Assembly (NCBI RefSeq): GCF_005893125.1
Contig: NZ_VCJS01000001.1
Span: 62,001 to 126,000 of the forward strand
Direction: 5' to 3'
From: Nonomuraea basaltis
GTDB lineage: Bacteria; Actinomycetota; Actinomycetes; Streptosporangiales; Streptosporangiaceae
Length of the DNA stretch: 64,000 nt
Shown: piece after piece, positions 23,913 to 32,736 of the stretch
How the letters are laid out: every line of letters starts with the position of its first letter
Numbering within the stretch: the stretch's first letter is position 1
The notes under the pieces: generated by a model
The model's input: the letters and a program-made list of their open reading frames with translations, nothing else
Told to the model about the DNA's origin: nothing
The model's database searches: none
Position numbers and translations under genes: made by a program

Positions 23913-25278
23913 CGTACGGGTGCGGTTCGCCCCGTCTCCTACTGGCATGTTCCACGTCGGCGGTGCCCGCACGGCGCTGTTCAACTGGGCGCTGGCCGAG
24001 CAATCCGGCGGCCGCTTCGTGCTGCGCATCGAGGACACCGACGCGTCCAGAAACCAGCCGGAGTGGACCGAGGGCATCATCTCCGCGCTCGACTGGATCG
24101 GCATCAACGGCACCAACCCGGTGTTCGAAGGCCCCTACTTCCAGTCGGCGTACGAGCCGCAGCACCGCGAGGCGGTGGCCAAGCTGCTGGCCGACGGCAG
24201 GGCCTACCACTGCGACTGCACACGTGAGACGCTCGTCGCCCGCACCGGCTCCGAGCACCGCGGCTACGACGGCTTCTGCCGCGACCGGGACCTCACCGAG
24301 GGCGCGGTCCGCTTCCGCACTCCCGACGAGGGCGTGACCGTGGTGGCCGACCTCGTCCGCGGCAACGTGGAGTTCCCCAACGAGGCGCAGGAGGACTTCG
24401 TCATCGCCCGCACCGACGGCTCGCCGCTCTACGTGCTGGCCAACGCGGTCGACGACATCACCCAGAACATCACCCATGTCGTCCGCGGCGAGGAGCACCT
24501 GGGCAACGCGGCCAAGCAGATGCTGCTCTGGCCCGCGCTGGGCGCGAAGCCGCCGGTCTGGGCACACCTGCCGGTGATCGTCAACGAGCAGCGCAAGAAG
24601 CTGTCCAAGCGCCGCGACAAGGTGGCGCTGGAGGACTACCGCGCGGAGGGCTACCTGCCCGAGGCCATGGTCAACTACCTCATGCTGCTCGGCTGGGGCC
24701 CCGGCGAGGACCGCGAGATCATGCCGTGGTCGGACATGGTGCCGCTGTTCAGGCTGGAGGACGTCAACTCCGCCGGCGCGTTCTTCGACGAGAAGAAGCT
24801 GCGCGCGTTCAACGGCGAGTACATCCGGGCTCTGCCGCTGGAGACGTTCGAGGAGCGCTGCGCGCCCTACCTCGACCCTCTGTGGGATCGCGAGCTGTTC
24901 AGCAAGGTCGCCGTCCTGGCCCAGACCCGCATCACGGTGCTGTCGGAGATCAGGCAGAACGTCGACTTCCTCTTCCTCGGGGAGCCGGTGTTCGACCAGG
25001 CGTCCTGGGACAAGGCGATGAAGAACTCCCCAGTGGAGATCATCACCGGCTACCTCGACCGCCTCGAGGCGGTGAGCTGGGATCCGGAGTCGCTCAAGGA
25101 GGCGCTGGAGCAGGTCGGCGCGGCCCACGGGCTCAAGCTCGGCAAGGCCCAGGCCCCGGTCCGCGTCGCGCTCACCGGCCGCACGGTGGGCCTGCCGCTG
25201 TTCGAGTCGATCGAGGTGCTCGGCCGCGCGCGCGTCCAGGACCGCCTGCGTGCCGCGCTAGCGCGCCTGCAAGGCTGA
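23905..25278 (+). CDS. gltX: Glutamyl-tRNA synthetase
   Basis: 457 residues, class I synthetase charging tRNA-Glu (and probably tRNA-Gln for amidotransferase conversion, since no GlnRS is usual in this group). The HIGH motif appears as HVGG in '[17 protein letters not shown]', and KMSKS as KLSKR in '[16 protein letters not shown]'. The anticodon-binding helical domains are at the C-terminus. The GTG start at 23905 lies inside the end of the FAH gene, giving translational coupling. Its 3' end overlaps the convergent MATE gene by 107 bp. Confidence 0.96.
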   Translation: MTDVRVRFAPSPTGMFHVGGARTALFNWALAEQSGGRFVLRIEDTDASRNQPEWTEGIISALDWIGINGTNPVFEGPYFQSAYEPQHREAVAKLLADGRAYHCDCTRETLVARTGSEHRGYDGFCRDRDLTEGAVRFRTPDEGVTVVADLVRGNVEFPNEAQEDFVIARTDGSPLYVLANAVDDITQNITHVVRGEEHLGNAAKQMLLWPALGAKPPVWAHLPVIVNEQRKKLSKRRDKVALEDYRAEGYLPEAMVNYLMLLGWGPGEDREIMPWSDMVPLFRLEDVNSAGAFFDEKKLRAFNGEYIRALPLETFEERCAPYLDPLWDRELFSKVAVLAQTRITVLSEIRQNVDFLFLGEPVFDQASWDKAMKNSPVEIITGYLDRLEAVSWDPESLKEALEQVGAAHGLKLGKAQAPVRVALTGRTVGLPLFESIEVLGRARVQDRLRAALARLQG

Positions 25279-26419
25279 TCAAGGCCCCTGCGGCCATCGA
25301 CAACCACACCCCCGTGAGGCCGAGCCACGAGCTCAGCACATAGGCGAGGGGCAGTTGCACGGCGAAGCCCGCCAGCGTGGCGGCGAGCAGGCGACTGCCC
25401 CTTCCGCTCGCCTGGAGCACTCCGCCCACGGCGATCAGCCCGCCGAACGGCACCAGATAGAGCGCCATCCACCGCAGGAACCCCACGGCCACCTCGGGGT
25501 CGGCGGTGAACAGCCCGGCGACCGGCGCGGCCGCCAGATTGAGCACGGCCGCGACGGCCGCTCCCGACCCGAGCCCGAGCCAGAGCGGCGATCCGACGGC
25601 CTCCGAGCGGGCGGTACGGATCATCGCCGCCTGCCGCAGCGCGTAGAAGACCATGACGCCGGCCAGCATGATCTTCTGGCCGATCCCGTAGCCGGCCACC
25701 TGCGCAGTGCCGAACCCGGCCACGATCTCCACCAGCGCCATCCCCACCAGAGCGCGAGCCAGGAAATCTCCGGACATGGGAAGCCCTGTCCGGAGCACCT
25801 CGCCCGCGACCAGGCCCCGGCCCCGGTCGCGGAGCCGTAACACGGACCTGAGGGCGATCGCCAGCGTGACGGCGCGCGCCAGTACGGTGGCCAGCGCGGC
25901 GCCCTGGACTCCCATTTCCAGGCCGTGGATGAACAGCGGATCCAGCACGATCACCAGGGCGTTGCAGATCAGTGCGTGCCGCATGGGGAGCCTTGTGTTC
26001 CCCAGGCCCTTGAGAATGCCGTCCACGATCGTCTGGGCGAAGTACACCGGCAGCCCGCCGAGAGAGATCAGGAAGAAGTCCGCGGTCAACGAAGGGCTGT
26101 CGGTGAACAGGGCCGCCAAAGGTTCGCGCAGCAGCACGCCCGGCACGGCGACGGCGATCGAGAAGGCGGCCCAGAGCAGCCAGGCCGTCCTGATCACGGG
26201 AGCCAGCGGCGCGTGCCCGTCACGGCGCCCGGCCAGCACTGTGACGCCGGTCGGCACCGCCAGGAACAGCCCGTAGGCCAGGTATTCGGCCGTGGTCCCC
26301 ACAGTGACCGCGGCGATCGCCGCCTCGCCCAGCGAGGAGACCCAGAGCAGGTCGATCACGCCGACCGCGACCACGGCGGTGAGCAACTCCACGTAGATGG
26401 GCAGGGCCAGCCGGATCAC
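25172..26419 (-). CDS. MATE family efflux transporter
   Basis: 415 residues from GTG 26419, which has ACGAGG upstream. About 12 membrane helices are visible, and the N-terminus '[20 protein letters not shown]' plus '[16 protein letters not shown]' fit MATE drug/sodium or proton antiporters. The last about 27 residues form an Arg/Gly/Pro-rich tail encoded entirely within the overlap with gltX, unlike typical MATE ends, so the original stop may have been lost. It is divergent from a padR gene that probably represses it. Confidence 0.85.
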   Translation of the reverse strand: MIRLALPIYVELLTAVVAVGVIDLLWVSSLGEAAIAAVTVGTTAEYLAYGLFLAVPTGVTVLAGRRDGHAPLAPVIRTAWLLWAAFSIAVAVPGVLLREPLAALFTDSPSLTADFFLISLGGLPVYFAQTIVDGILKGLGNTRLPMRHALICNALVIVLDPLFIHGLEMGVQGAALATVLARAVTLAIALRSVLRLRDRGRGLVAGEVLRTGLPMSGDFLARALVGMALVEIVAGFGTAQVAGYGIGQKIMLAGVMVFYALRQAAMIRTARSEAVGSPLWLGLGSGAAVAAVLNLAAAPVAGLFTADPEVAVGFLRWMALYLVPFGGLIAVGGVLQASGRGSRLLAATLAGFAVQLPLAYVLSSWLGLTGVWLSMAAGALISLAGALARHAGGPGRARGRAPRSTRTAAGPPCGR

Positions 26420-26436
26420 GAGTACCTCGTTTCGAT

Positions 26437-26469
26437 ATACATCGATTAGAGGTATAGCGTTACGATGTA
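26437..26469. promoter_or_regulatory. Operator between MATE and padR genes
   Basis: TACATCG (26438-26444) is inverted as CGATGTA (26463-26469), and within it ATAC-N11-GTAT (26437-26455) gives PadR-like half-sites. The region covers both divergent starts. Confidence 0.45.
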
Positions 26470-26473
26470 CCCC

Positions 26474-27019
26474 ATGGCAAGCGGCGGCGACCTGGGCCTC
26501 ACCATCCTGGGATTCCTGAACGAACGCCCCATGCACGGCTACGAGCTCAAGTCGTGCCTCGCCGCGCTCACTGGACATCTGCGCCCGGTCAGCGACGGCG
26601 CGCTCTACCCGGCGATCTCCAGGCTCGAGGCGAAAGAGCTGGTCGAACGGCACGAAGAGGCGGGCGCCGCGGCCGCGCGCAGGCAGGTGCTGACGATCAC
26701 CGGGGCGGGCCGCGAGGAGTTGCTGCGGCGCCTGCGCGAGCCTGCGGACCTGGACATCAGTGACCAGACCAGGTTCTTCACGCTGCTGACGTTCCTGTCG
26801 GCGCTGCCCGACCCGGCCGACCAGGCGAAAGTGCTCAACCGCAGGCTGGCGTTCCTGGAGGCGCCCGCAAGCTTCTTCTACCAGGGCAGCAAACCGGTCA
26901 GGGCGAAAGACGAGCCGGACCCCTACCGGCGCGGCATGCTGCTGATCGCCCGCGCGTCGAGCCAGGCCGAGAAGGAATGGCTCCGTCAGCGAATCGAGGA
27001 ACTGAACCTGCCGCAATAG
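26474..27019 (+). CDS. PadR family transcriptional regulator
   Basis: 181 residues from ATG 26474 (an in-frame ATG at 26465 adds three residues). The winged helix has 'LGFLNERPMHGYELK' and 'DGALYPAISRLEAKELV'; the C-terminal helical dimer domain covers about 95-180. No Shine-Dalgarno is present. It is divergent from the MATE exporter and probably controls it through the inverted repeats between them. Remnants of an oxidoreductase gene follow its stop. Confidence 0.88.
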   Translation: MASGGDLGLTILGFLNERPMHGYELKSCLAALTGHLRPVSDGALYPAISRLEAKELVERHEEAGAAAARRQVLTITGAGREELLRRLREPADLDISDQTRFFTLLTFLSALPDPADQAKVLNRRLAFLEAPASFFYQGSKPVRAKDEPDPYRRGMLLIARASSQAEKEWLRQRIEELNLPQ

Positions 27020-27027
27020 CTCCTAAC

Positions 27028-27093
27028 GTCACCGGGCGCCCACCGCGCACGTTCGCGCAGTGGGCCGCCGAGCACGCGGACGCGTTCAGGTGA
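27028..27093 (+). pseudogene. C-terminal remnant of an NmrA-like NAD(P)-binding protein
   Basis: The frame reads VTGRPPRTFAQWAAEHADAF followed by Arg and TGA at 27091-27093. This is the characteristic C-terminal tail of actinobacterial NmrA-family NAD(P)H-binding proteins. Upstream in this frame lies only the end of padR, so the rest of the gene has been deleted. The coding sequence also forms the hairpin noted separately. Confidence 0.55.
27039..27064. terminator. Possible bidirectional hairpin
   Basis: CCCAC-c-GCGC pairs with GCGC-a-GTGGG around loop ACGTTC, between convergent padR and peptidase genes. It lies inside the NmrA remnant, so it may be chance. Confidence 0.35.
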
Positions 27094-27094
27094 C

Positions 27095-29062
27095 CTAGTC
27101 GAGGCCGCGGCGCTTGAGCAGCGGCTCGATGCTCGGCTCCCGCCCGCGGAAGTTGCGGAAGGCGGTCAGCGGATCGAGGCTCCCGCCGCGGGAGAGCAGC
27201 TCGCGGCGGAAGTGGTCGCCGTTCTCCCTGGTCAGCCCACCGTTCTCCTTGAACCACTCCACGCTCTCCGCGTCCAGCACCTCGCTCCAGATGTAGGAGT
27301 AGTAGCCGGCGCTGTAGCCGCCGGAGAAGATGTGCGCGAAGTAATTGGTCCGGTAGCGCGGCCTGACCTGCGGAACGGCGATCTGCGCGGTCGCCAGGGC
27401 CGCCGACTCGAACGCCTCGGCGTCGGTCACCGGCTCGCCGGGCGCCAGCTTGTGCCAGGCCCAGTCGAGCAGCGTGGCGGCCAGATATTCGACAGTCTTG
27501 AAGCCCTGGTTGAACTTCTCGGCCGCGGTCAGCTTCGCCACCAGCTCGGCCGGCATCGGCTCGCCCGTCTCGTGGTGCTTGGCGTAGTTGGCCAGGATCT
27601 CCGGCCAGGTCACCCACATCTCGTTGACCTGCGACGGGTACTCGACGAAGTCGCGCGGCACGCTGGTGCCGGACACGCGCGGGAAGCGCACCTGCGAGAA
27701 CAATCCGTGCAGCGCGTGCCCGAACTCGTGGAAGGCCGTGTTCACCTCGTCGTACGTCAGCAGCGTCGGCCCCGAGGCGGGCTTGGTGACGTTGAGGTTG
27801 TTCATCACCACCGGCCGCAGGCCGAACAGGAACGACTGGTCGACCAGGTTGTTCATCCACGCCCCGCCGCGCTTGGTCTCCCTGGCGTACGGGTCGAGCA
27901 CGAACAGCCCCAGCCGGCTCCCGTCCTCGTCGAACACCTCGTACACGGTCACGTCGGGGTGGTAACCGCCCAGGTCGGGCCGCTCGGTGAAGGTGACGCC
28001 GTACAGCTTCGCCGCCGCGAAGAAGATCCCGTCCCGGTAGACGCGGTTGAGCTCGAAGTACGGCCGCATCGCGGCGGCGTCGAAGTCGTAACGGGCCTGG
28101 CGCACCTTCTCCGAGTAGTACGGCCAGTCCCACGGCTCGATGTCGAACCCGGCCATCTCGGCCAGCTCCTCGGCCTCCCTCTTGGCGTTGCGCACCGCGG
28201 GGCCGACGAGCTGGCCGAGCATCTCCTCGACCGCCTCGACGGTCTTGGCCGTCTGGTCGGCGACCGAGTAGGCGGCGTGGCTGGGGAACCCGAGCAGCGC
28301 CGCCCGCTCGGCCCGCAGCGTCGCCATCCTGGCGGCCACCTCGAAGTTGCCCGGCGCCCGCCCGACGCTCAGCTCGTAGAGCCGGCGGCGCACGTCGCGG
28401 TTCGTGAGCTGGGCCAGGCCGGGCTGGGCGGTGAAGTTGAGCAGCGGCAGGACGTACTTGCCGTCCTTGCGCAGTGACTCGATCCTGGCCTCGTCGAAGC
28501 CGTCGAGCTCCTTGGGGTCCTCCACCACCAGTGCCGACTCCGTCGAGGCCTTGAGCAGGCTCTGCGCGAAGTCGGTCGAGAGCCTCGACAGCTCCTCGTT
28601 GAGCTCCCGCAGCCGGTCCTGCTCGGACTCCGACAGGTCGGCGCCGGCCCGGATGAAGTCGTCCCGGTACTTCTCCAGCAGCCAGGCCTCCTCCGGGGCC
28701 TCCGTGGTCACCTGCTTGATGCGCGCCCACAGCGCCCGGTTGAGCCGGATCGCGTCGCTGTGCCTGGTCAGCTCCGGAGAGATCTCCTTCTCGATCTCCA
28801 TGATGCCGTCGCTGGAGTCGGCCGCGGCGATGCTGTAGAAAACCGTGGCCGTCCGGTCGAGGATCCGTCCCGACCGCTCGAGCGCGGCGATCGTGTTGTC
28901 GAAGGCCGGCGGCTCGGCGCTGCCTGCGATCGCGTCGACCTCGGCAAGCTGCTCGGCCATGCCGCGCCGGAACGCGGGCAGGTAGTGCTCCTCGCGGATG
29001 TCCGCGAAGGGCGGCAGCTCGTACGGCAGGTTGCTAGGGGCGAAGAACGGATTCTCGGCCAA
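27095..29062 (-). CDS. M3 family zinc metallopeptidase (oligopeptidase A / Dcp type)
   Basis: 655 residues. The zinc site HExxH is 'TAFHEFGHALHG' at about residues 442-446, with the third ligand Glu about 28 residues later in 'VEYPSQVNEMW'. The all-helical fold and 'HIFSGGYSAGYYSYIWSEVL' are typical of M3 enzymes, which degrade oligopeptides in the cytoplasm. The start is TTG at 29062 with GGAGGAG eight bases upstream. Length is slightly below the usual 680. Confidence 0.93.
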   Translation of the reverse strand: MAENPFFAPSNLPYELPPFADIREEHYLPAFRRGMAEQLAEVDAIAGSAEPPAFDNTIAALERSGRILDRTATVFYSIAAADSSDGIMEIEKEISPELTRHSDAIRLNRALWARIKQVTTEAPEEAWLLEKYRDDFIRAGADLSESEQDRLRELNEELSRLSTDFAQSLLKASTESALVVEDPKELDGFDEARIESLRKDGKYVLPLLNFTAQPGLAQLTNRDVRRRLYELSVGRAPGNFEVAARMATLRAERAALLGFPSHAAYSVADQTAKTVEAVEEMLGQLVGPAVRNAKREAEELAEMAGFDIEPWDWPYYSEKVRQARYDFDAAAMRPYFELNRVYRDGIFFAAAKLYGVTFTERPDLGGYHPDVTVYEVFDEDGSRLGLFVLDPYARETKRGGAWMNNLVDQSFLFGLRPVVMNNLNVTKPASGPTLLTYDEVNTAFHEFGHALHGLFSQVRFPRVSGTSVPRDFVEYPSQVNEMWVTWPEILANYAKHHETGEPMPAELVAKLTAAEKFNQGFKTVEYLAATLLDWAWHKLAPGEPVTDAEAFESAALATAQIAVPQVRPRYRTNYFAHIFSGGYSAGYYSYIWSEVLDAESVEWFKENGGLTRENGDHFRRELLSRGGSLDPLTAFRNFRGREPSIEPLLKRRGLD

Positions 29063-29144
29063 CGCTCGGGCTCCTCCACGTGGTGTTTTGTCCCCATCAG
29101 CTTGGCACGCTGTGGGTAGTGGAGGGGCCGCTCGGCGAATCGTT

Positions 29145-29174
29145 TTGGTCTTAGCCCCCGAGCTGGGCTATTCT
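29145..29174 (+). promoter_or_regulatory. Putative promoter of tRNA-Gln
   Basis: TTGGTC (29145-29150), 18 bp, TATTCT (29169-29174), ending about 42 bases before the tRNA. Confidence 0.5.
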
Positions 29175-29216
29175 TTCGGACGTCGCCAAGCGCGCCCCCT
29201 AGGGGTTTCGCAGCGG

Positions 29217-29288
29217 TGGGGTATGGTGTAATTGGCAGCACGACTGATTCTGGTTCAGTTAGTCTAGGTTCGAGTCCTGGTACCCCAG
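29217..29288 (+). tRNA. tRNA-Gln (CTG anticodon)
   Basis: 72-nt cloverleaf: acceptor TGGGGTA/TACCCCA, anticodon stem ACTGA/TCAGT around TTCTGGT (anticodon CTG), T-arm CTAGG-TTCGAGT-CCTGG, discriminator G. CCA is not encoded (GCA follows the acceptor). A strong terminator follows. Confidence 0.95.
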
Positions 29289-29293
29289 CATTG

Positions 29294-29326
29294 AACGGAT
29301 GTCTCCACAGGAGACGTCCGTTTTTT
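29294..29326. terminator. Terminator of tRNA-Gln, shared with the convergent hydrolase gene
   Basis: AACGGATGTCTCC pairs with GGAGACGTCCGTT (one G-U) around ACA, followed by TTTT. The U-tract meets the stop codon of the minus-strand hydrolase gene. Confidence 0.9.
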
Positions 29327-30252
29327 CATTTCGCGAGCCGGTCGAGGATTTCGGTGATCTGCCGATAGGCCTTGGGCGTCGGCGCGTGCGACGACTCCAC
29401 CGTGAAGACCTTGAACCTGTTGCCCGGCGTCGCCGCGTCCGCCTCCTTGATCATGCGGTCCTGCAGCGCGATCGGGAGCACCCTGTCCCGCGTGTGCCTG
29501 ATGTACACGCGGGGCACCCGCCCCCAGGCACTCTTGCGGCCCCGGGCGTCGGCGCTCGACACCTGCAGGCTCTCGTCGGGCAGCAGCGTGTTCAGCATGG
29601 CGAGGAACTCGCCCTCGCTCGCCTCCGCCATGAACGCCGCCTTGGCCGCGTCCAGGAACTTCCGGTCGTTCGTGCGCCAGTTGACGCGGATCGCCTTGAG
29701 CACCCGGGGATCGCCGACGATGCCCGAGAAGATGCTGCCCGCCAGGCTTGTCTTGCCCTCCGGCGTCTCCAGGTACTCCGCCGGCGAGCGCAGCTTCGTG
29801 CAGCAGTAGGCCGCGTCGTAGACCAGCCGGTCGATCAGGCCGGGCACCTCGTCGGCCGCCTTGGTGATCGTCGCGCCGCCAAGGCTGCCGCCCACCAGGA
29901 TGACCGGGCCGTGGCCGGAGACCCGGCGAACGGTGTTCACCGTCGCCTCCACATAGTCGTCCAGCGTCACGTCCGCCATCGGGGACGGGATGGTGGCCAG
30001 CTTCGCCAGGTCCTGCGGCGCCTGGTAGGCCAGGTGGAACTGCTCCTCGGGGCCGTGCCCCGGCAGGCTCACGCCCACGGCGCGGTGGCCGCGCAGCATC
30101 AGCTCGGCATCGGCGCTGGCCACGCCGTTCGAGCCGGTCACGAAGACGTACGTGGTCACCTCCTTGCGCTCGGCGGTGGCCGAGGTGGCGTAGGCGCCCG
30201 CGCCCGCGACGGCGGCCATCCGGAACATCGATCTCCTGCTCGGAATGTTCAT
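29326..30252 (-). CDS. Exported alpha/beta hydrolase with Tat-like signal
   Basis: 308 residues from ATG 30252. The N-terminus has a twin-arginine-like signal (SRRSMFRM followed by an Ala/Gly hydrophobic stretch). The alpha/beta fold shows the nucleophile elbow G-x-S-x-G-G in 'LVGGSLGGATITK', 'YVFVTGSNGVASADAELMLR' as the first strand region, and catalytic His in 'ESSHAPTPKAYRQI'. It is similar to salicylate-esterase/EstC-like hydrolases; the substrate is unknown. It is divergent from the sensor kinase, sharing the repeated GGTGGATG sites. Confidence 0.82.
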   Translation of the reverse strand: MNIPSRRSMFRMAAVAGAGAYATSATAERKEVTTYVFVTGSNGVASADAELMLRGHRAVGVSLPGHGPEEQFHLAYQAPQDLAKLATIPSPMADVTLDDYVEATVNTVRRVSGHGPVILVGGSLGGATITKAADEVPGLIDRLVYDAAYCCTKLRSPAEYLETPEGKTSLAGSIFSGIVGDPRVLKAIRVNWRTNDRKFLDAAKAAFMAEASEGEFLAMLNTLLPDESLQVSSADARGRKSAWGRVPRVYIRHTRDRVLPIALQDRMIKEADAATPGNRFKVFTVESSHAPTPKAYRQITEILDRLAK

Positions 30253-30309
30253 ATGGCGAGGTTCGCCCACGTCAGCCCGGGTGCACATCGCCCGTGCGGC
30301 GCGACTTGC

Positions 30310-30342
30310 GGTGGATGCCGGACATCCACCGATCGGTGGATG
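30310..30342. promoter_or_regulatory. Three GGTGGATG boxes between hydrolase and sensor kinase
   Basis: GGTGGATG (30310-30317), its inverse CATCCACC (30323-30330) and a third copy GGTGGATG (30335-30342) are spaced 12-13 bp between starts, about 20 bases upstream of the kinase ATG. Such spacing suits a dimeric regulator, possibly the NarL-type response regulator encoded downstream. Confidence 0.5.
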
Positions 30343-30360
30343 CGTGCCAGGCTGGACCGC

Positions 30361-31605
30361 ATGAGCTGGCTCGACGGCCGCGAGCGCTGGGCGTTCCTGG
30401 GACTCGCCTACGCGCTGCTCGCGCTCTCCGCGATCGCGGCGATCCTCATGGACGCGGGCGGCACGTCCATACTCGGGTGGCGGGCCGGGACGGGTGATCC
30501 CGGGGGCGGCCTGCTCTGGCCCGCGCTGGCCGCGGCCGCCGGGGTGTGGCTGGCACCCATCGCCTGGCTCCACCAGCGCCGCGACGTCCGCCGAGCGCTG
30601 GTCGTGGCCCACTACCTCGTCCTCATCGCCCTCGCCGGAGCGCTGGCCGCCGAGAGCGCGGCCTTCACCGTGTTCGCCTCGGTCGGCTATCCGCTGGCCA
30701 TCGCCATGCTGCCCGCCCGGCTCGTCATGGCCGGCGTGACGGTCACCGCCATCGTCAACGTGGCCGCCCAGGCCGGTCCGGGGGACCGCACGGCCCTGCT
30801 CACCGTGATCGCAGGCGTCGCCCTGCCACTGGTCCTGGCCGGCTGGTACGTCTCCGCCGAGCACGACAAGCGCCGCCGTCTGATCGAGCGGCTGCGGTCC
30901 GCCCTGGCCGAGAACGCCGACCTGCACGCCAGGCTGCTCGACCAGGCCAGGCGGGCGGGCGTGCTCGACGAGCGGCACCGGGTGGCGGGCGAGATCCACG
31001 ACACGGTCGCGCAGGACCTGGTCGCCCTGATCGGCCAGCTCGACGCCGCCGGCCGCGCCACCCAGGGCCCGGCCCGCCGCCGCCACCTCGACCAGGCGGC
31101 CGAGCTCGCCCGCCGCGGCCTGGCCGAGGCCCGCAGGTCCGTAACCGCGCTGCGCCCCGAGCCGCTGGAGCACGCGATGCTGCCGGAGGCGCTCGCCCGC
31201 ATGGCCGAATCCTGGTCGAAGGCGTCGGGCGTGGACCTCGCCCTGGAGATCACCGGCACACCCGTCGCCCTGGCCGCCGACGTGGAGGCCACGCTGTTCC
31301 GCGTCGCCCAGGAGGCGCTGGCCAACGTCGCAAAGCACGCCAGAGCTACCAGGGCGGGCCTCACCCTGTCGTACACGGACGAAGTCATCCTCCTCGACAT
31401 CCGCGACGACGGGGCCGGTTTCGCCCCGCAGACGCCCGCTGACGGCTTCGGCCTGGACGGGATGCGCCGGCGGGTACGCGGCGTCGGCGGCACCCTGGAC
31501 ATCGAGTCCGAACCCGGCCACGGCACCGCCATCGCCGCCGCCGTCCCCGCCATACCCGCGGAGAGCGACCCAAGCCCGTCCACCGCCGACCGGAACACTC
31601 GATGA
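30361..31605 (+). CDS. NarL-type sensor histidine kinase
   Basis: 414 residues. About five to six membrane helices fill residues 10-165, with no large extracytoplasmic sensor, so it probably senses the membrane. The HisKA_3 domain follows with phospho-accepting His near residue 212 in 'VAGEIHDTVAQDLVALIGQL', then a HATPase_c domain (about 300-400) with 'FRVAQEALANVAKHARATRA' (N-box) and 'IRDDGAGF'. It pairs with the LuxR-type response regulator 60 bases downstream. Triple GGTGGATG boxes precede it. Confidence 0.92.
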   Translation: MSWLDGRERWAFLGLAYALLALSAIAAILMDAGGTSILGWRAGTGDPGGGLLWPALAAAAGVWLAPIAWLHQRRDVRRALVVAHYLVLIALAGALAAESAAFTVFASVGYPLAIAMLPARLVMAGVTVTAIVNVAAQAGPGDRTALLTVIAGVALPLVLAGWYVSAEHDKRRRLIERLRSALAENADLHARLLDQARRAGVLDERHRVAGEIHDTVAQDLVALIGQLDAAGRATQGPARRRHLDQAAELARRGLAEARRSVTALRPEPLEHAMLPEALARMAESWSKASGVDLALEITGTPVALAADVEATLFRVAQEALANVAKHARATRAGLTLSYTDEVILLDIRDDGAGFAPQTPADGFGLDGMRRRVRGVGGTLDIESEPGHGTAIAAAVPAIPAESDPSPSTADRNTR

Positions 31606-31611
31606 GACGAT

Positions 31612-31662
31612 GACCTTCGGGAAGACACGACCTTCGGGAAGACAAGACCTTCAGGGAGGAGA
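31612..31662 (+). repeat. 17-bp tandem triplication carrying the ribosome binding site
   Basis: GACCTTCGGGAAGACAC, GACCTTCGGGAAGACAA and GACCTTCAGGGAGGAGA start at 31612, 31629 and 31646. The third unit has diverged to GGGAGGA, the Shine-Dalgarno of the response regulator. Confidence 0.85.
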
Positions 31663-31665
31663 CCG

Positions 31666-32280
31666 ATGACGCTGAGGCTGCTGATCGCGGACGACCACCC
31701 GATCGTGCGTGACGGCCTGCGCGCAGCCCTCGGCGCCGAGCCCGACCTCGAGATCGTCGGCGAGGCGGCCGACGGCGCCCAGGCCGTGCGCCTGGCCGCC
31801 GAGCTCCGGCCCGACGTCGTCCTCATGGACCTGCGCATGCCCGGCATGGACGGCGTCGCCGCCATCCGCAGGCTCAGCGGCACCGGCCCGCGGGTGCTGG
31901 TCCTGACCACGTTCGACACCGACGTGCTGCCCGCGCTGGAGGCGGGAGCCAGCGGCTACCTGCTGAAGGACGCCCCTCCGGAGGAGCTGGTACGCGCCGT
32001 CCGGGCCACCCACAAAGGCGAGACCGTGCTCGCGCCCGCCGTGGCCGGCCGCCTGGCCGATCACGTGCGGAAGCCCGCCAGGGGCGCGCTGAGCAAGCGC
32101 GAGCTGGAGGTGCTGCGCCTGGTGGCAGGGGGAGCGACCAACAAGGAGGCGGCGGCCAGCCTGTTCATCAGCGAGGCAAGCGTCAAGACGCACCTGCTGC
32201 ACATCTACGCCAAGCTCGACGTACGTGACCGCGCCGCCGCCGTCGGCGAGGCCTACCGCCGCGGCCTCCTCACCGCGTGA
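31666..32280 (+). CDS. NarL/FixJ family response regulator
   Basis: 204 residues. The receiver domain (1 to about 120) has acidic 'IADDHPIV', phospho-Asp near residue 54 in 'VVLMDLRMPGMDG' and Lys in 'YLLKDAPPEEL'. A LuxR helix-turn-helix (about 145-200) has 'LSKRELEVLRLVAGGATNKE' and 'SVKTHLLHIYAKL'. It is the partner of the preceding kinase in one operon. Candidate targets are the GGTGGATG boxes in front of the operon. The divergent hydrolase may be part of the regulon. Confidence 0.93.
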   Translation: MTLRLLIADDHPIVRDGLRAALGAEPDLEIVGEAADGAQAVRLAAELRPDVVLMDLRMPGMDGVAAIRRLSGTGPRVLVLTTFDTDVLPALEAGASGYLLKDAPPEELVRAVRATHKGETVLAPAVAGRLADHVRKPARGALSKRELEVLRLVAGGATNKEAAASLFISEASVKTHLLHIYAKLDVRDRAAAVGEAYRRGLLTA

Positions 32281-32318
32281 CGCCCCACCCGGCCCCATCT
32301 GGTGGGCGGATAAGCGGT

Positions 32319-32348
32319 TTGGTTGTGGTCTGCGGGGTGCGGTAGAGT
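32319..32348 (+). promoter_or_regulatory. Putative promoter of the tRNA-Glu pair
   Basis: TTGGTT (32319-32324), 18 bp, TAGAGT (32343-32348), ending 44 bases before the first tRNA. It resembles the tRNA-Gln promoter. Confidence 0.45.
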
Positions 32349-32392
32349 TACCGACGTCGCCGGGGAGACCCGGCACAACAGCTTGTGGACAG

Positions 32393-32468
32393 GGTCCCGT
32401 CGTCTAGTGGCCCAGGACGCCGCCCTCTCAAGGCGGTAGCGCCGGTTCGAATCCGGTCGGGACTACCA
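32393..32468 (+). tRNA. tRNA-Glu (CTC anticodon), CCA encoded
   Basis: Acceptor GGTCCCG/CGGGACT, anticodon stem CCGCC/GGCGG around CTCTCAA (anticodon CTC), T-loop TTCGAAT. The body is 32393-32465 and CCA follows at 32466-32468. Confidence 0.95.
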
Positions 32469-32487
32469 CTGTCACCAAGCTTGCGAA

Positions 32488-32560
32488 GGTCCCGTCGTCT
32501 AGTGGCCCAGGACGCCGCCCTCTCAAGGCGGTAGCGCCGGTTCGAATCCGGTCGGGACTA
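32488..32560 (+). tRNA. tRNA-Glu (CTC anticodon), CCA not encoded
   Basis: The 73-nt body is identical to the copy 95 bases upstream, but the bases after the discriminator are CAT, so CCA must be added after transcription. Confidence 0.95.
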
Positions 32561-32580
32561 CATCTGCATCACCGCTCCGG

Positions 32581-32609
32581 CGCCCACGGCCCGGGGCGTT
32601 TCGCTTTTT
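32581..32609 (+). terminator. Probable terminator of the tRNA-Glu pair
   Basis: CGCCC pairs with GGGCG around ACGGCCCG, followed by TTTCGCTTTTT. Confidence 0.45.
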
Positions 32610-32613
32610 CCGG

Positions 32614-32676
32614 CCGGTTACGACCCTCGCTTTCAGCCGGTTCACGACCCTCGCTCTTAGCTGGTTCACGACTTTC
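32614..32676 (+). repeat. Three imperfect 23-24 bp tandem repeats
   Basis: Units begin CCGGTTACGACCCTCGC (32614), CCGGTTCACGACCCTCGC (32637) and CTGGTTCACGACTTTC (32661), in the intergenic region after the tRNA genes. No coding signal is seen here. Confidence 0.75.
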
Positions 32677-32736
32677 ACGCGGGCGGCCCACAGCGCGCAC
32701 GTATCGGCGCCCGGCCCTGTGAACCGGAATGGCGAA

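Noticed and set aside
29299..31605. Long frame reading into the sensor kinase from 29299
   Set aside because: The part before 30361 is antisense to the alpha/beta hydrolase gene. The kinase begins at ATG 30361 with the first membrane helix.
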